Assembly (NCBI RefSeq): GCF_000469585.1
Contig: NZ_AWNK01000005.1
Span: 62,001 to 126,000, forward strand
Direction of reading: 5' to 3'
Length of the DNA stretch: 64,000 nt
DNA from: Chrysiogenes arsenatis DSM 11915
Lineage (GTDB): Bacteria; Chrysiogenota; Chrysiogenetes; Chrysiogenales; Chrysiogenaceae
Made by a program: the position numbers and the translations under genes. This document shows, in pieces, positions 35,538 to 44,778 of this stretch. The notes beneath the pieces are model-generated. The model was not told where the DNA came from. It saw only the letters and a program-made list of their open reading frames with translations, and searched no databases. Every line of letters begins with the position of its first letter. The stretch's first letter is position 1.

Positions 35538-37108
35538 ATGTCGCATTTGACCCTTGGATACCGGTAATCAACCACTGCGGAGAGCGTAATTTTGCCAGCA
35601 TCCATGATGTTTTTGCCGAGGGGGAACAGTACGCTGATTTTGCCGTACGTCCCCATGAGCGGGTTGCACTGATGCGTTTACTCTTGTGCGTTGCTCATGC
35701 TGCGTTGAACGGGCCCAAAGACCTTGATGAATGGGAGCAGGTGCCACATCAGATTGCTGCCGCAACGGGTGCGTATCTCAAGCAATGGCAGGATTTCTTT
35801 GACCTGTTTCATCCAGAAAAACCGTGGCTGCAAATAGCAAATATCTCAAGGTTCCCCGACCAGAGTACTCCCACTGATGACTTGACTGGATGGACTTCGG
35901 TGTCAAAGCTGAATTTTACATGTGCAACTGGAAACAACAGTACGTTAAATGATCATGGTGGGATGTGCGAAACCCGTGTTTTTCCGATTGAGAGCACAAT
36001 ACTGTCAATGATTACTTTTTTATGTTTCTCAACGGGAGGACTCAGCTCGCAAATTTACTGGGATGGAAAACAAACAGCAAAAACAGCCCGTGATGCGCCA
36101 TGTGTGCCTGCATCCATGATACATGCGTTTTTACGGGGAAAAACCCTTTTTGAAACAGTTTACCTTAACCTGATAACTCACGATGATATTGGAAAATGTT
36201 ATGGGCATAAGGTTGGCCGCCCTGTATGGGAAAGCATGCCAGATTCATGGGATAATCAACTGTCGATTGATAACGCAACAAAGAGCTTTTCCGGACGTTT
36301 GATGCCTCTTTCGCGTTTTCTCCTTCTCCACCCTGGCGGTAATCATCTTTTGTTTGGTGAAGGCTTGGCCTATCCGAATTACGCGGAAGGGTTTTCTGCG
36401 GAACCCTCTGCAGCAGAGATTGTGAAGATGAAAAACAAAAAAGAAGAGCGAGCCTTGTTGTCTTTTCGTCCCTCGCGGCAGCTGTGGCGAGAGCTTGGTG
36501 CTCTTATGGTAAAGCGCAAAGCAGGTGAGGCTGGTGGCCCCCTTACACTGCTTAACCTAAGCGCAGAAGATGAATGTGATGTTACGGTTTCGGCATTGGC
36601 TCGTAATCAGGCAACAGTCGTTGATACTGTTGAATCTGTCTTTCATGTTCCCGGCAGACTCTCTACGGCAGTGGGAGTGAGTACGTATGAGAAGGAAGTG
36701 AAGTCGGCGGAGCAGCTTGCATCGCGTCTTGGCTGGGCAGTAGAGACGTATAGAATGGAACATGATGGTGGCTGGGAAGGGCGCTTAAAAAATGCCGGAG
36801 CAAGTTCGGGTGAACTCAGATCGAAGCTTTACTCAAAAGCGACAACGCACTATTGGACAGCAATAGAAAAGAATCTTGGTTACCTTATGGAGCACGTTCA
36901 GTCTATCGGAGGCGACCACGTTGATGAGACGAGGGAGAAATGGAGAAAAATGCTGTTCTATTCAGCTTGTGATGCATACCGCACTGCTTGTGGGCAGGAA
37001 ACACCGAGACAGATTCGTGCCTTTGCCAAGGGCTGGCAAAAACTTACTGGCCAAAAGGCAAGTGCGCAAACAGTGAACCAGGAAGAGGAAGGAGTGAGCG
37101 ATGAGTAG
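35534..37108 (+). CDS. cas8e: Cascade large subunit Cas8e (Cse1/CasA)
   Basis: Cas8e reads the PAM and recruits Cas3 in type I-E Cascade. The 524 residues begin with the family-typical FDPWIPV segment and include LNHGGMCETRVFPIE-like text (TLNDHGGMCETRVFPIESTI) and a C-terminal four-helix region (about 380-500). The start overlaps the cas3 stop as ATGA. The sequence is complete and the family assignment clear. Confidence 0.95.
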   Translation: MNVAFDPWIPVINHCGERNFASIHDVFAEGEQYADFAVRPHERVALMRLLLCVAHAALNGPKDLDEWEQVPHQIAAATGAYLKQWQDFFDLFHPEKPWLQIANISRFPDQSTPTDDLTGWTSVSKLNFTCATGNNSTLNDHGGMCETRVFPIESTILSMITFLCFSTGGLSSQIYWDGKQTAKTARDAPCVPASMIHAFLRGKTLFETVYLNLITHDDIGKCYGHKVGRPVWESMPDSWDNQLSIDNATKSFSGRLMPLSRFLLLHPGGNHLLFGEGLAYPNYAEGFSAEPSAAEIVKMKNKKEERALLSFRPSRQLWRELGALMVKRKAGEAGGPLTLLNLSAEDECDVTVSALARNQATVVDTVESVFHVPGRLSTAVGVSTYEKEVKSAEQLASRLGWAVETYRMEHDGGWEGRLKNAGASSGELRSKLYSKATTHYWTAIEKNLGYLMEHVQSIGGDHVDETREKWRKMLFYSACDAYRTACGQETPRQIRAFAKGWQKLTGQKASAQTVNQEEEGVSDE

Positions 37109-37598
37109 TTTACTGAAACGGCTTCAGGAGCGTAAGAATGACCGGGGAATCATGGCAAATTTGCGCTGTATCCTGACACCGAATAAGCGACACCGAGCCT
37201 GGCCTGCACTGAATCGGCTTGGAATTCCAGTCGATGACGAGGTTGCAGCGTTTATTGCCGGCTTATATGCCATGTATCCCGAAGAAACCTCTACTGGAAA
37301 TCTTGGTACAGCATGTCGGTCCATTGAGCGCTCGCGGGATGAACGGCGGGGGGAAGACAGCAAATTGACACCTACCGAACGTCGATTTCAGCTGCTTATT
37401 ACTGCAGAGAGCGGTGAAGAGCTGAATAGCCGGGTTTTGCGCATACTGATGCTGGCAAAATCTCAGGGAGTGGCTATCAATTATGAGCGACTTTTGTATG
37501 ACCTGCGCGAATGGCCCCATAAGCGCCAACGGGTGCAAAATGAATGGGCACGCGAATTCTGGGCACCCGGAGCAGAACCATTGGAGGAGGGCGCATGA
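37101..37598 (+). CDS. cse2: Cascade small subunit Cse2 (CasB/Cas11)
   Basis: Cse2 dimerises along the belly of Cascade and stabilises the displaced strand. The 165-residue, arginine-rich helical protein shows ANLRCILTPNKRHRAWPALN, FQLLITAESGEELNSRVLRI and YERLLYDLREW. It overlaps cas8e by 8 bases and cas6e by 4. Confidence 0.93.
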   Translation: MSSLLKRLQERKNDRGIMANLRCILTPNKRHRAWPALNRLGIPVDDEVAAFIAGLYAMYPEETSTGNLGTACRSIERSRDERRGEDSKLTPTERRFQLLITAESGEELNSRVLRILMLAKSQGVAINYERLLYDLREWPHKRQRVQNEWAREFWAPGAEPLEEGA

Positions 37599-38254
37599 AA
37601 TGGCTCACTCAAATGGAAATAGATGCCGGAACAGCTCGCAGGTATCGCTTTTTTGACAGCTACTCCTGGCATAAAGGAGTGTGGCAGTGTTTTCCGAGTG
37701 ATGAGAATGCAGCTCGTGATTTTCTCACTCGCCTGGATGCTTTGGAGGGAAAATTTAGAGTCTGGCTGCTTTCTGCCAGAAAACCGCAGCTTCCCGAGTG
37801 GTGTCCGCAAGAAAATTTTTTTCTGAAAGAGATTGCTCCCGGGTTTTTACATCACCATCGCTATTATTTTGATGTTCGGGCAAACCCTGTGAAAAACGTG
37901 GTTCAGCGTGATGCTGAGGGAAATCGTATTCGAGGAAAACGTATCCCCATCGTAGACACAGAGGAATTGCGATCCTGGCTTTCCAGAAAAGGTGACGCAC
38001 GTTGCCGAGACCCCAAAACTGGAAAGGAAATACCTGGCGGATTTCGTTTACTTGATAGTGCGCCACTGGATATCAGCCCAATGGCAGAAAGTCACTTCAG
38101 GAAGAAAAGTCATAGTGCCTATCATGGTGGAGTGCAGTTTCGCGGAATACTTGAAGTGACAAACCGGGAATTATTTCAGCAAACCTACTCTGCAGGAATT
38201 GGCAGCGCAAAAGGGTTCGGCTTTGGTCTGCTGCTTCTGAAACCTGTGAACTGA
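37595..38254 (+). CDS. cas6e: pre-crRNA endoribonuclease Cas6e (CasE/Cse3)
   Basis: Cas6e cleaves repeat RNA below its hairpin and stays bound to the crRNA 3' end. The 219-residue protein starts MKWLTQMEIDAGTARRYRFF and ends with the glycine-rich loop SAGIGSAKGFGFGLLLLKPV. The start at 37595 overlaps cse2 as ATGA. In E. coli cas6e follows cas5; here it precedes cas7, a known alternative order. An 18-base gap separates it from cas7e. Confidence 0.93.
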   Translation: MKWLTQMEIDAGTARRYRFFDSYSWHKGVWQCFPSDENAARDFLTRLDALEGKFRVWLLSARKPQLPEWCPQENFFLKEIAPGFLHHHRYYFDVRANPVKNVVQRDAEGNRIRGKRIPIVDTEELRSWLSRKGDARCRDPKTGKEIPGGFRLLDSAPLDISPMAESHFRKKSHSAYHGGVQFRGILEVTNRELFQQTYSAGIGSAKGFGFGLLLLKPVN

Positions 38255-38272
38255 TTTACGAAGGAGAGTATT

Positions 38273-39310
38273 ATGAAGCATTTGGAATTACACATTATTC
38301 AATCGGTCCCAGTTTCCTGCCTGAATCGCGATGACCTGAACTCCCCGAAGACAGCGGTATTTGGCGGTGCCCAACGCGCCAGGGTTTCCAGTCAGTCCTG
38401 GAAGCGTGCAATTCGCGAAATGGCCAAAGAAATAGCCCCAGACCTTTTTCAAGGTGAACGCACTCGCTTAATGCATGCCCCACTTGCAAAGGCCATGGAG
38501 GATGCTGGACTTTCTGCTGACGAAGCAAGTGATGGAGCCAAGAGCATTGTCGATGCCCTTGTGAAGGTGGATGCCAAAAGCAAAGACAAAGTAAAGTCGA
38601 CGACATTATATTTCCTTTCGCCTCTGGAACTGGAGACTATTGCAAGGAAATTTACAGAAGAAAAGGATGCCAAAAAGGCAATCAAAGGGATCAAACCAGA
38701 ACATTTGAGTGATGCCGCAGATATCTCTCTTTTTGGCCGCATGGTTGCTAGCGATCACTCACTTACTGTTGAAGCCGCAAGTATGTTTTCCCATGCCCTC
38801 TCAACTCACAAGGTTGACAATGAGATTGATTTCTTCTCCGCCGTGGATGACCTGCAGCCAGCAGAGGAGTCAGGAGCAGGCATGACCAGTACACTGGAAT
38901 TCAATTCCGCAACATACTATCGTTTTGCGGCATTGAACCTGGATATGCTTGCCGACGCTGATCACCTTGGGATATTAAGCGCTGACGAGCGGAAGAAAGT
39001 GGTAGCTACATTTATTGAGGCAACCATTAAAGCCGTCCCTGGCGCAAGAAAAAACACGATGAACGGGAACACCCTTCCCTGCTATGTATTGGGAGTCGTA
39101 CGTGAGAAGGGGCATCCTATTCAGTTGATTAATGCCTTTGAATCGCCTGTCAGGACGTCACAAGGCTACGCAGCAAAGTCGGTTGAGCTTTTGCAGGATG
39201 AATATTCAAAACTTAAGGATACTTGGGGACTGGAGGCTGTTGCAGAGGTTGCCATACCTGAAGTAAAGCTGCATGACTTTATCGAAAAGGTAACAAGCCA
39301 TGTCCATTGA
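38273..39310 (+). CDS. cas7e: Cascade backbone subunit Cas7e (Cse4/CasC)
   Basis: Six copies of Cas7e form the crRNA-binding backbone of Cascade. The 345 residues begin LELHIIQSVPVSCLNRDDLN and include the canonical GGAQRARVSSQSWKRAIRE. GAGMTSTLEFNSATYYRFAA and RTSQGYAAKSVELL also match the family. A GGAGAG ribosome site precedes the ATG. It overlaps cas5e by 11 bases. Confidence 0.95.
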   Translation: MKHLELHIIQSVPVSCLNRDDLNSPKTAVFGGAQRARVSSQSWKRAIREMAKEIAPDLFQGERTRLMHAPLAKAMEDAGLSADEASDGAKSIVDALVKVDAKSKDKVKSTTLYFLSPLELETIARKFTEEKDAKKAIKGIKPEHLSDAADISLFGRMVASDHSLTVEAASMFSHALSTHKVDNEIDFFSAVDDLQPAEESGAGMTSTLEFNSATYYRFAALNLDMLADADHLGILSADERKKVVATFIEATIKAVPGARKNTMNGNTLPCYVLGVVREKGHPIQLINAFESPVRTSQGYAAKSVELLQDEYSKLKDTWGLEAVAEVAIPEVKLHDFIEKVTSHVH

Positions 39311-40001
39311 AACCAGCTTTCTGGCTATGCGCCTCGAAGGCCCCATGCAATCATGGGGCTTGGACAGCCAGTATAATCGCCGCAGAACTGGATTGATGCC
39401 TACCAAAAGCGCCATTGCCGGAATATGCGCTGCGGCATGTGGTATCTCCCGTGGCAGTAGCGAGGAAGCACCGTTTTTGGAGGCGTTTCAGGTAACTAAA
39501 ATGACTGTCATCGCGATCCCCCGGAAGCAATTCAAGGAAAGGTTTCTTCCCGTTCGTCGTCTGGAGGATTACCACACTGTCCAGAATACTCGCCGGGCGA
39601 GCGGAGCTATTAACAGTGACTGCGTATTAACACACCGTCAGTACCTTACAGACGCCGCATTTGGCGTAATTATTGAAGGGGCAAGTGAATACCTTGCAGA
39701 GGTTGCAGAAGCTTTGCATGATCCAGTCTGGGGGACATATCTTGGCCGCAAGTCATGCATTCCCAGTGCGCCTGTCTATGCTGGTTTATGCGAAACGAAG
39801 AGTGCCGCATTGCAACTGCTGATTGGTGACGCTCCACTTACGGCATTCGCTCGCCAAGAAGACGTGGAGGACTTCAGTAAAGGGAAGGATAGTCTGCCCG
39901 ATCTTCCTGTCAGCTTTGCCAGTGAAAATCGGCAGTTTTCACCTCGCAGGGTTTGTATACACCAAATCGGAGATGCCGATTCGGTGACTTATGACAGATA
40001 A
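39300..40001 (+). CDS. cas5e: Cascade subunit Cas5e (CasD)
   Basis: Cas5e caps the 5' handle of the crRNA. The 233-residue protein has the Cas5 start (FLAMRLEGPMQSWGLDSQYN) and motif PTKSAIAGICAAACGI, plus VQNTRRASGAINSDCVLTHR and TYLGRKSCIPSAPVY. The last 11 bases overlap the BRO-N gene. Confidence 0.93.
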   Translation: MSIETSFLAMRLEGPMQSWGLDSQYNRRRTGLMPTKSAIAGICAAACGISRGSSEEAPFLEAFQVTKMTVIAIPRKQFKERFLPVRRLEDYHTVQNTRRASGAINSDCVLTHRQYLTDAAFGVIIEGASEYLAEVAEALHDPVWGTYLGRKSCIPSAPVYAGLCETKSAALQLLIGDAPLTAFARQEDVEDFSKGKDSLPDLPVSFASENRQFSPRRVCIHQIGDADSVTYDR

Positions 40002-40814
40002 AGTTGTCGTCTTTAAAGACAAACACATTCGTCGCACCCTGCATAATGACGAGTGGTGGTTTGCTATAACAGATGTTGTTTTTGCACTCACTGATTCACT
40101 AGACGCAGCTGGTTACGTAAAGGATATGCGGAGAAGAGATAAGGAGTTAGCAAAAGGGTGGGGGCAGATTGCCACCCCCCTTTTGCTTGAAACAGAAGGC
40201 GGAAAACAGCGTATAAACTGCGCCAACACCGAAGGCATTTTCCGCATTATCCAATCTATACCCTCCCCCAAGGCGGAGCCATTCAAGCGCTGGCTTGCTA
40301 AAGTTGGCTATGAGCGAGTGCAGGAGATAGAAGACCCGGAGCTGGCAACAGCCCGTACTCGCGAGTTGTACAAAGCCAAAGGGTACTCCGATGCCTGGAT
40401 TGAAAAGCGCATGCGCGGCATTGCTGTTCGGGCGGAACTGACCGAGGAATGGAAAAGTCGTGATGTTGGCGAATCACCCGAGTATGCCATTCTGACTGCG
40501 GAAATCAGTAAGGCTGCATTCGGTATGACTCCCAGCGAGTACAAACAGTACAAGGGCCTTGATCGGGAAAATCTGCGTGACCACATGACCGACCTGGAGC
40601 TGATCTTTTCCATGCTTGGTGAAGCGGCCACAACGGAAATTACCCGTAAAACAGATGCCCAAGGATTTACAGAAAACCGAACCGCCGCGCGCCGTGGAGG
40701 TAAAATTGCTGGCGATGCACGCAAAAAACTTGAAAAAGAGACGCAAAGCGCAATTTCCACCACAGAAAACTTCATTAATGAACCAGAAGGAGTCAAAAGA
40801 CTGAAAGGGAAATA

Positions 40815-40815
<1 letters not shown>
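39991..40815 (+). CDS. BRO-N / DinD-like protein embedded in the cas operon
   Basis: A 274-residue protein not among the standard type I-E genes. The N-terminal 100 residues fit a BRO-N domain (VVVFKDKHIRRTLHNDEWWF then AITDVVFALTDS; ANTEGIFRIIQSIPSPKAEP), as in phage antirepressors. The C-terminal half (SEYKQYKGLDRENLRDHMTD then LELIFSMLGEAATTEITRK) resembles the DNA-damage-inducible DinD region. It is rich in charge and has no catalytic motif I can see. The start overlaps cas5e by 11 bases and the stop overlaps the cas1 ATG (TAATG), so it must be co-transcribed. Possible roles are DNA-binding regulation or adaptation; none is shown. Confidence 0.82.
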
Positions 40816-42021
<1,206 letters not shown>

Positions 42022-42106
42022 TGATTAGCGAAAAAGCAAACAGCGTTATTCTTGGTAGGTTTTCTTGTGGCCGTAACACACTGTAGATAATGTAGATATT
42101 TTTAGT
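42022..42106 (+). promoter_or_regulatory. CRISPR leader
   Basis: An 85-base AT-rich stretch between cas2 and the first repeat, on the side expected from repeat orientation (handle ATGAACCG at the 3' end of each repeat). A GATAAT element lies at about 42085-42090, a fair -10 for array transcription; a matching -35 is unclear. New spacers should enter here. Confidence 0.7.
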
Positions 42107-43111
42107 ACGTTCCCCGCATCCGCGGGGATGAACCGGTAAAGGCATTCTTGAATCAGGAAAAGATGCCACGTTCCCCGCATCCGCGGGGATGAACCTCCTT
42201 GTTAATTTTGATGTTCTGTTGAATTGGCACGTTCCCCGCATCCGCGGGGATGAACCGCAGCACGGTTGGGTGCAGCGACGCGATATTCAACGTTCCCCGC
42301 ATCCGCGGGGATGAACCGGATTAACAAGCAGCCTAAAAGAATCCGAGGGGACGTTCCCCGCATCCGCGGGGATGAACCGCAAAGCAGTTGCATTCCTCAA
42401 GGGTGCTCTTAACGTTCCCCGCATCCGCGGGGATGAACCGATCGGAACGTGTTTGCACTTTATCAATCATTTACGTTCCCCGCATCCGCGGGGATGAACC
42501 GATTCCCTGAATATCTGCCTGAGTGGTATCAGGACGTTCCCCGCATCCGCGGGGATGAACCGTCCTCGATATGGTGGCGCTTGATCTTTTGCATACGTTC
42601 CCCGCATCCGCGGGGATGAACCGAGATTGAAAGCTGGGCGAATGCCGGAGGTAGCACGTTCCCCGCATCCGCGGGGATGAACCGGATTGCTCCGTAGCCG
42701 TGCCTGAGTGCATCCTACGTTCCCCGCATCCGCGGGGATGAACCGATACCGTACTGGGATATATCAATGATGTGCGCACGTTCCCCGCATCCGCGGGGAT
42801 GAACCGTGCCGCAGGGCAACGCGTATGGTTTCGTCGGTACGTTCCCCGCATCCGCGGGGATGAACCGTGTTACAGCTCGCCCGATCTGAACTGGAGTATA
42901 CGTTCCCCGCATCCGCGGGGATGAACCGCTCCTTTTTTGTCGTGAATGCACAGATGGCACACGTTCCCCGCATCCGCGGGGATGAACCGGCTTCCTTTAC
43001 AAATTGCAGCAGTCGCTCCCCACGTTCCCCGCATCCGCGGGGATGAACCGAGAGCGTTGCCAGTCGCGTATTCCCTACCGTCACGTTCCCCGCATCCGCG
43101 GGGATGAACCG
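42107..43111 (+). CRISPR. type I-E CRISPR array, 17 repeats
   Basis: Seventeen 29-base repeats start at 42107 and recur every 61 bases up to 43083, giving 16 spacers of 32 bases. Each repeat has the stem TCCCCGC/GCGGGGA with loop ATCC and handle ATGAACCG. Repeats are otherwise identical; repeat 2 ends in T (42196) instead of G. Spacers all differ, and several look like phage coding sequence by codon pattern. The crRNAs are read left to right. The array does not decay at its far end as old arrays often do: the last perfect repeat runs straight into phage coding DNA, and two more perfect repeats appear 572 bases later. Confidence 0.99.
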
Positions 43112-43245
43112 CTATTGACGACGTGGCGAAAATCATTGTCGGACACGCCGGAAAGGGCGATATTGAGAAGGTGAAAAAGATGCTTGGCCTGATAGACAAC
43201 AAGCCGACGGAGTTTATCGAAGCGCTGCAAGGGGGTGTGCTGTGA
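43112..43245 (+). pseudogene. C-terminal fragment of a phage-like gene inside the array
   Basis: Open frame from the last base of repeat 17 to a TGA at 43243: ATT GAC GAC codons give IDDVAKIIVGHAGKGDIEKV then KKMLGLIDNKPTEFIEALQG. It has no start and is cut exactly at the repeat border. The TGA overlaps the GTG of the next ORF, as in compact phage gene strings. The product is unrecognised. Confidence 0.55.
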
Positions 43246-43535
43246 TCAATACTCTCTATGATCTTAATCCGAGCAAAGATGAATTGCTAGAACTTGGGCT
43301 GTGGAGCTATTCAAGAGATGAGCCGATGTTTACCGCAGAACAGTACGAAGCAGACGACAGCAAATACGCCGATATCTGGTCGCTGCTTGAACTGCGCGAC
43401 GAACACGAGGAAGCGGCGAAATACGGGCCGCTCATCCCCGAGGATATGAAATACCCCGAAGGGGCGCTTGGAGCCATCAACGACGTCGTTACTGACGAAT
43501 GGGTAAAGGAGCTAACCCGTGGCATGGAAAATTGA
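43242..43535 (+). CDS. small acidic phage-like protein, unrecognised
   Basis: A 97-residue acidic protein (LNPSKDELLELGLWSYSRDE; SLLELRDEHEEAAKYGPLIP; TDEWVKELTRGMEN) starting at a GTG with a GGGGG tract upstream. It lies intact between two phage gene fragments and overlaps both (4 and 17 bases). No family is recognised. It may be a head or tail accessory gene of a Mu-like phage, judged only from the next gene. Confidence 0.6.
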   Translation: MINTLYDLNPSKDELLELGLWSYSRDEPMFTAEQYEADDSKYADIWSLLELRDEHEEAAKYGPLIPEDMKYPEGALGAINDVVTDEWVKELTRGMEN

Positions 43536-43683
43536 AGTAGAAGGCTTGCGCGAAGCAATTGACGGACTTAGCGCTGCCGAAAAGAAACTCGAACCACAAG
43601 TGCTACTAGCCGAGATCGGCACCACCATTGCCGACAACATCCGCCTCGGCTTCCACGAAAGCCGCGACCCGTGGGGCGGGGCG
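43519..43683 (+). pseudogene. phage virion morphogenesis protein (Mu gpG-like), N-terminal fragment
   Basis: The first 55 residues (KIEVEGLREAIDGLSAAEKK; LLAEIGTTIADNIRLGFHES; RDPWGGA) match the N-terminus of the phage virion morphogenesis family, where a DP-x-G-x-x-W motif follows. The match stops exactly where a CRISPR repeat begins at 43684. The frame stays open through the two repeats to 43986, but those residues are translated repeat, not phage protein. Mu-like phages use this protein in tail completion. Confidence 0.65.
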
Positions 43684-43773
43684 ACGTTCCCCGCATCCGC
43701 GGGGATGAACCGCACTTCCTTGACGGCTTTTTTCTTGTGTTCCGACGTTCCCCGCATCCGCGGGGATGAACCG
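43684..43773 (+). CRISPR. two further type I-E repeats with one 32-base spacer
   Basis: Repeats at 43684-43712 and 43745-43773 are identical to the main-array consensus, including the terminal G, and flank a normal 32-base spacer (43713-43744). They lie in the same orientation as the main array, 572 bases beyond its last repeat. Together with the phage DNA between, they read as a continuation of one array. Confidence 0.97.
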
Positions 43774-43911
43774 TTTGAGTATAGTGCAATGACAGGGACA
43801 GAAAAGGCGAAGGTGAAATACGTGACGACTGTCGTGCGTAGTGTAGATGAGGTTGACGCCAGACCACTAACCGATCGGTCAATGTTATTCGGTGCTCTGG
43901 AAAAAATAAGC

Positions 43912-44001
43912 AAGTGCGGTGCCCGGAATCGAACCGAGATAATAGTTCACGGGTGCTATGCCCGGATACGAACCTTTACCACGTAGGAAACCCCCGCACT
44001 T
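43912..44001 (-). other. tRNA-like element with duplicated T-arm (possible attachment-site scar)
   Basis: On the minus strand 8 end bases pair (AAGTGCGG with CCGCACTT), a D-arm-like piece follows (CCT ACGTGGTAA AGG, with the GG and A expected in a D-loop), and the 3' part has a T-arm (CTCGG TTCGATT CCGGG). No proper anticodon arm is present. The 22-base stretch around the T-arm (43914-43935) recurs with 4 mismatches at 43953-43974. It looks like a partial or duplicated tRNA 3' end, as left by integrases. A working tRNA is unlikely. Confidence 0.4.
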
Positions 44002-44019
44002 GATACAGAAAGGATAAGT

Positions 44020-44145
44020 ATGCTCCGCGTTGAAGTCAATACCGAAGAAGTGAAAGATCTCCTGCGCCAGCTTGACAATATTGGCGGCAACTTGCGCCCC
44101 GCTCATACACGGGCAACATGGAGAGATATTCCACATGTCAAATAA
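44020..44145 (+). pseudogene. short phage-derived ORF, possible second virion morphogenesis fragment
   Basis: A 41-residue ORF with ribosome site AAGGAT: MLRVEVNTEEVKDLLRQLDN then IGGNLRPAHTRATWRDIPHV. The pattern (hydrophobic strand, then a helix ending LDNIGGNLRP) resembles the start of the same phage family as the fragment at 43519 but is much shorter. It overlaps the next ORF by 11 bases. Confidence 0.4.
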
Positions 44146-44551
44146 CCTCAACCGCCGATACATCAAAAGTTTTGCCAGTGGGCTTGCCAATATGTTTGCT
44201 GGCTCTGCTCTGCACTACGCTTGGCTGGCACTTCATCACCAAATTCGGGCAGTAACGATTGATCTCTTGGAGTTACGAATTGAACCAACGGTGTTCGATA
44301 TTGAACGAAATCGCATCCTTGCTGGTATGTGTCGCGATTTGCTCCTCCGAAATATCAGGCGACTGGCATCGCCTGGCGCTGTGGTGGCAGCAAAATTATC
44401 GGCGCACTTTGGGATAGATACCTATATTGAAGGCGTTTGGCCGTCGATTGGCATGTCAACTTTCATCGTTGAACTGACAGATGACCGTGGAAAGGTGTGG
44501 CGCATTGAATATGTCGAGAAACGGTTAGGGGTTGATGCCGAACGCAGGTGA
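44135..44551 (+). CDS. hypothetical protein of 138 residues
   Basis: Begins MSNNLNRRYIKSFASGLANM with GGAGAG upstream. It has one hydrophobic stretch (GSALHYAWLALHH), then mixed helix/strand text (RILAGMCRDLLLRNIRRLAS; MSTFIVELTDDRGKVWRIEY). I do not recognise it. It is the last gene of the phage-like patch and ends just before a hairpin. Codon use looks real rather than random. Confidence 0.55.
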   Translation: MSNNLNRRYIKSFASGLANMFAGSALHYAWLALHHQIRAVTIDLLELRIEPTVFDIERNRILAGMCRDLLLRNIRRLASPGAVVAAKLSAHFGIDTYIEGVWPSIGMSTFIVELTDDRGKVWRIEYVEKRLGVDAERR

Positions 44552-44555
44552 TTTA

Positions 44556-44621
44556 GAAGCAGGGTACAGATTGTGCCCTGCTTCAATTATAGATATGGGT
44601 GGGTACGATTTGTACCCACCC
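44556..44621. other. two adjacent stem-loops after the phage patch
   Basis: First: 44556-44567 pairs with 44573-44584 (12 bp with one G-T pair; loop AGATT). Second: 44597-44606 pairs perfectly with 44612-44621 (10 bp; GGGTGGGTAC, loop GATTT). Neither has a proper U-run, so they may be weak terminators or recombination structures. Confidence 0.5.
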
Positions 44622-44641
44622 TCTGTCGAGTCGCTTTCAAC

Positions 44642-44706
44642 TCTTGTCATTTCGACGAATACTGCGAGGAGAAATCTAGATCTCTCACTCTGTTCGAGAT
44701 GACGGG
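44642..44706. repeat. imperfect palindromic intergenic repeat
   Basis: Outer arms TGTCATTTCGA (44645-44655) and TCGAGATGACG (44694-44704) pair with two exceptions, around an inner GAGAAATCTAGATCTCTC. The text resembles a mobile-looking palindromic repeat seen between genes in many phyla. Only one copy is in this window. The rest of 44552-44778 holds the stem-loops listed and no gene. Confidence 0.45.
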
Positions 44707-44778
44707 CGCACACGGCAATACGTGAACCAGTAACTCATGGTGCTCTATAAGCAGGCGGGGCGCAACCGTGTGTCGGTG

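Noticed and set aside
42202-43202. Several minus-strand ORFs with repeating SSPRMRGT / RFIPADAGN text
   Set aside because: They are translations of the CRISPR repeats and spacers, a known false-gene pattern.
43912-44001. Functional tRNA gene
   Set aside because: The ends and T-arm fit but there is no proper anticodon arm and the spacing is wrong.
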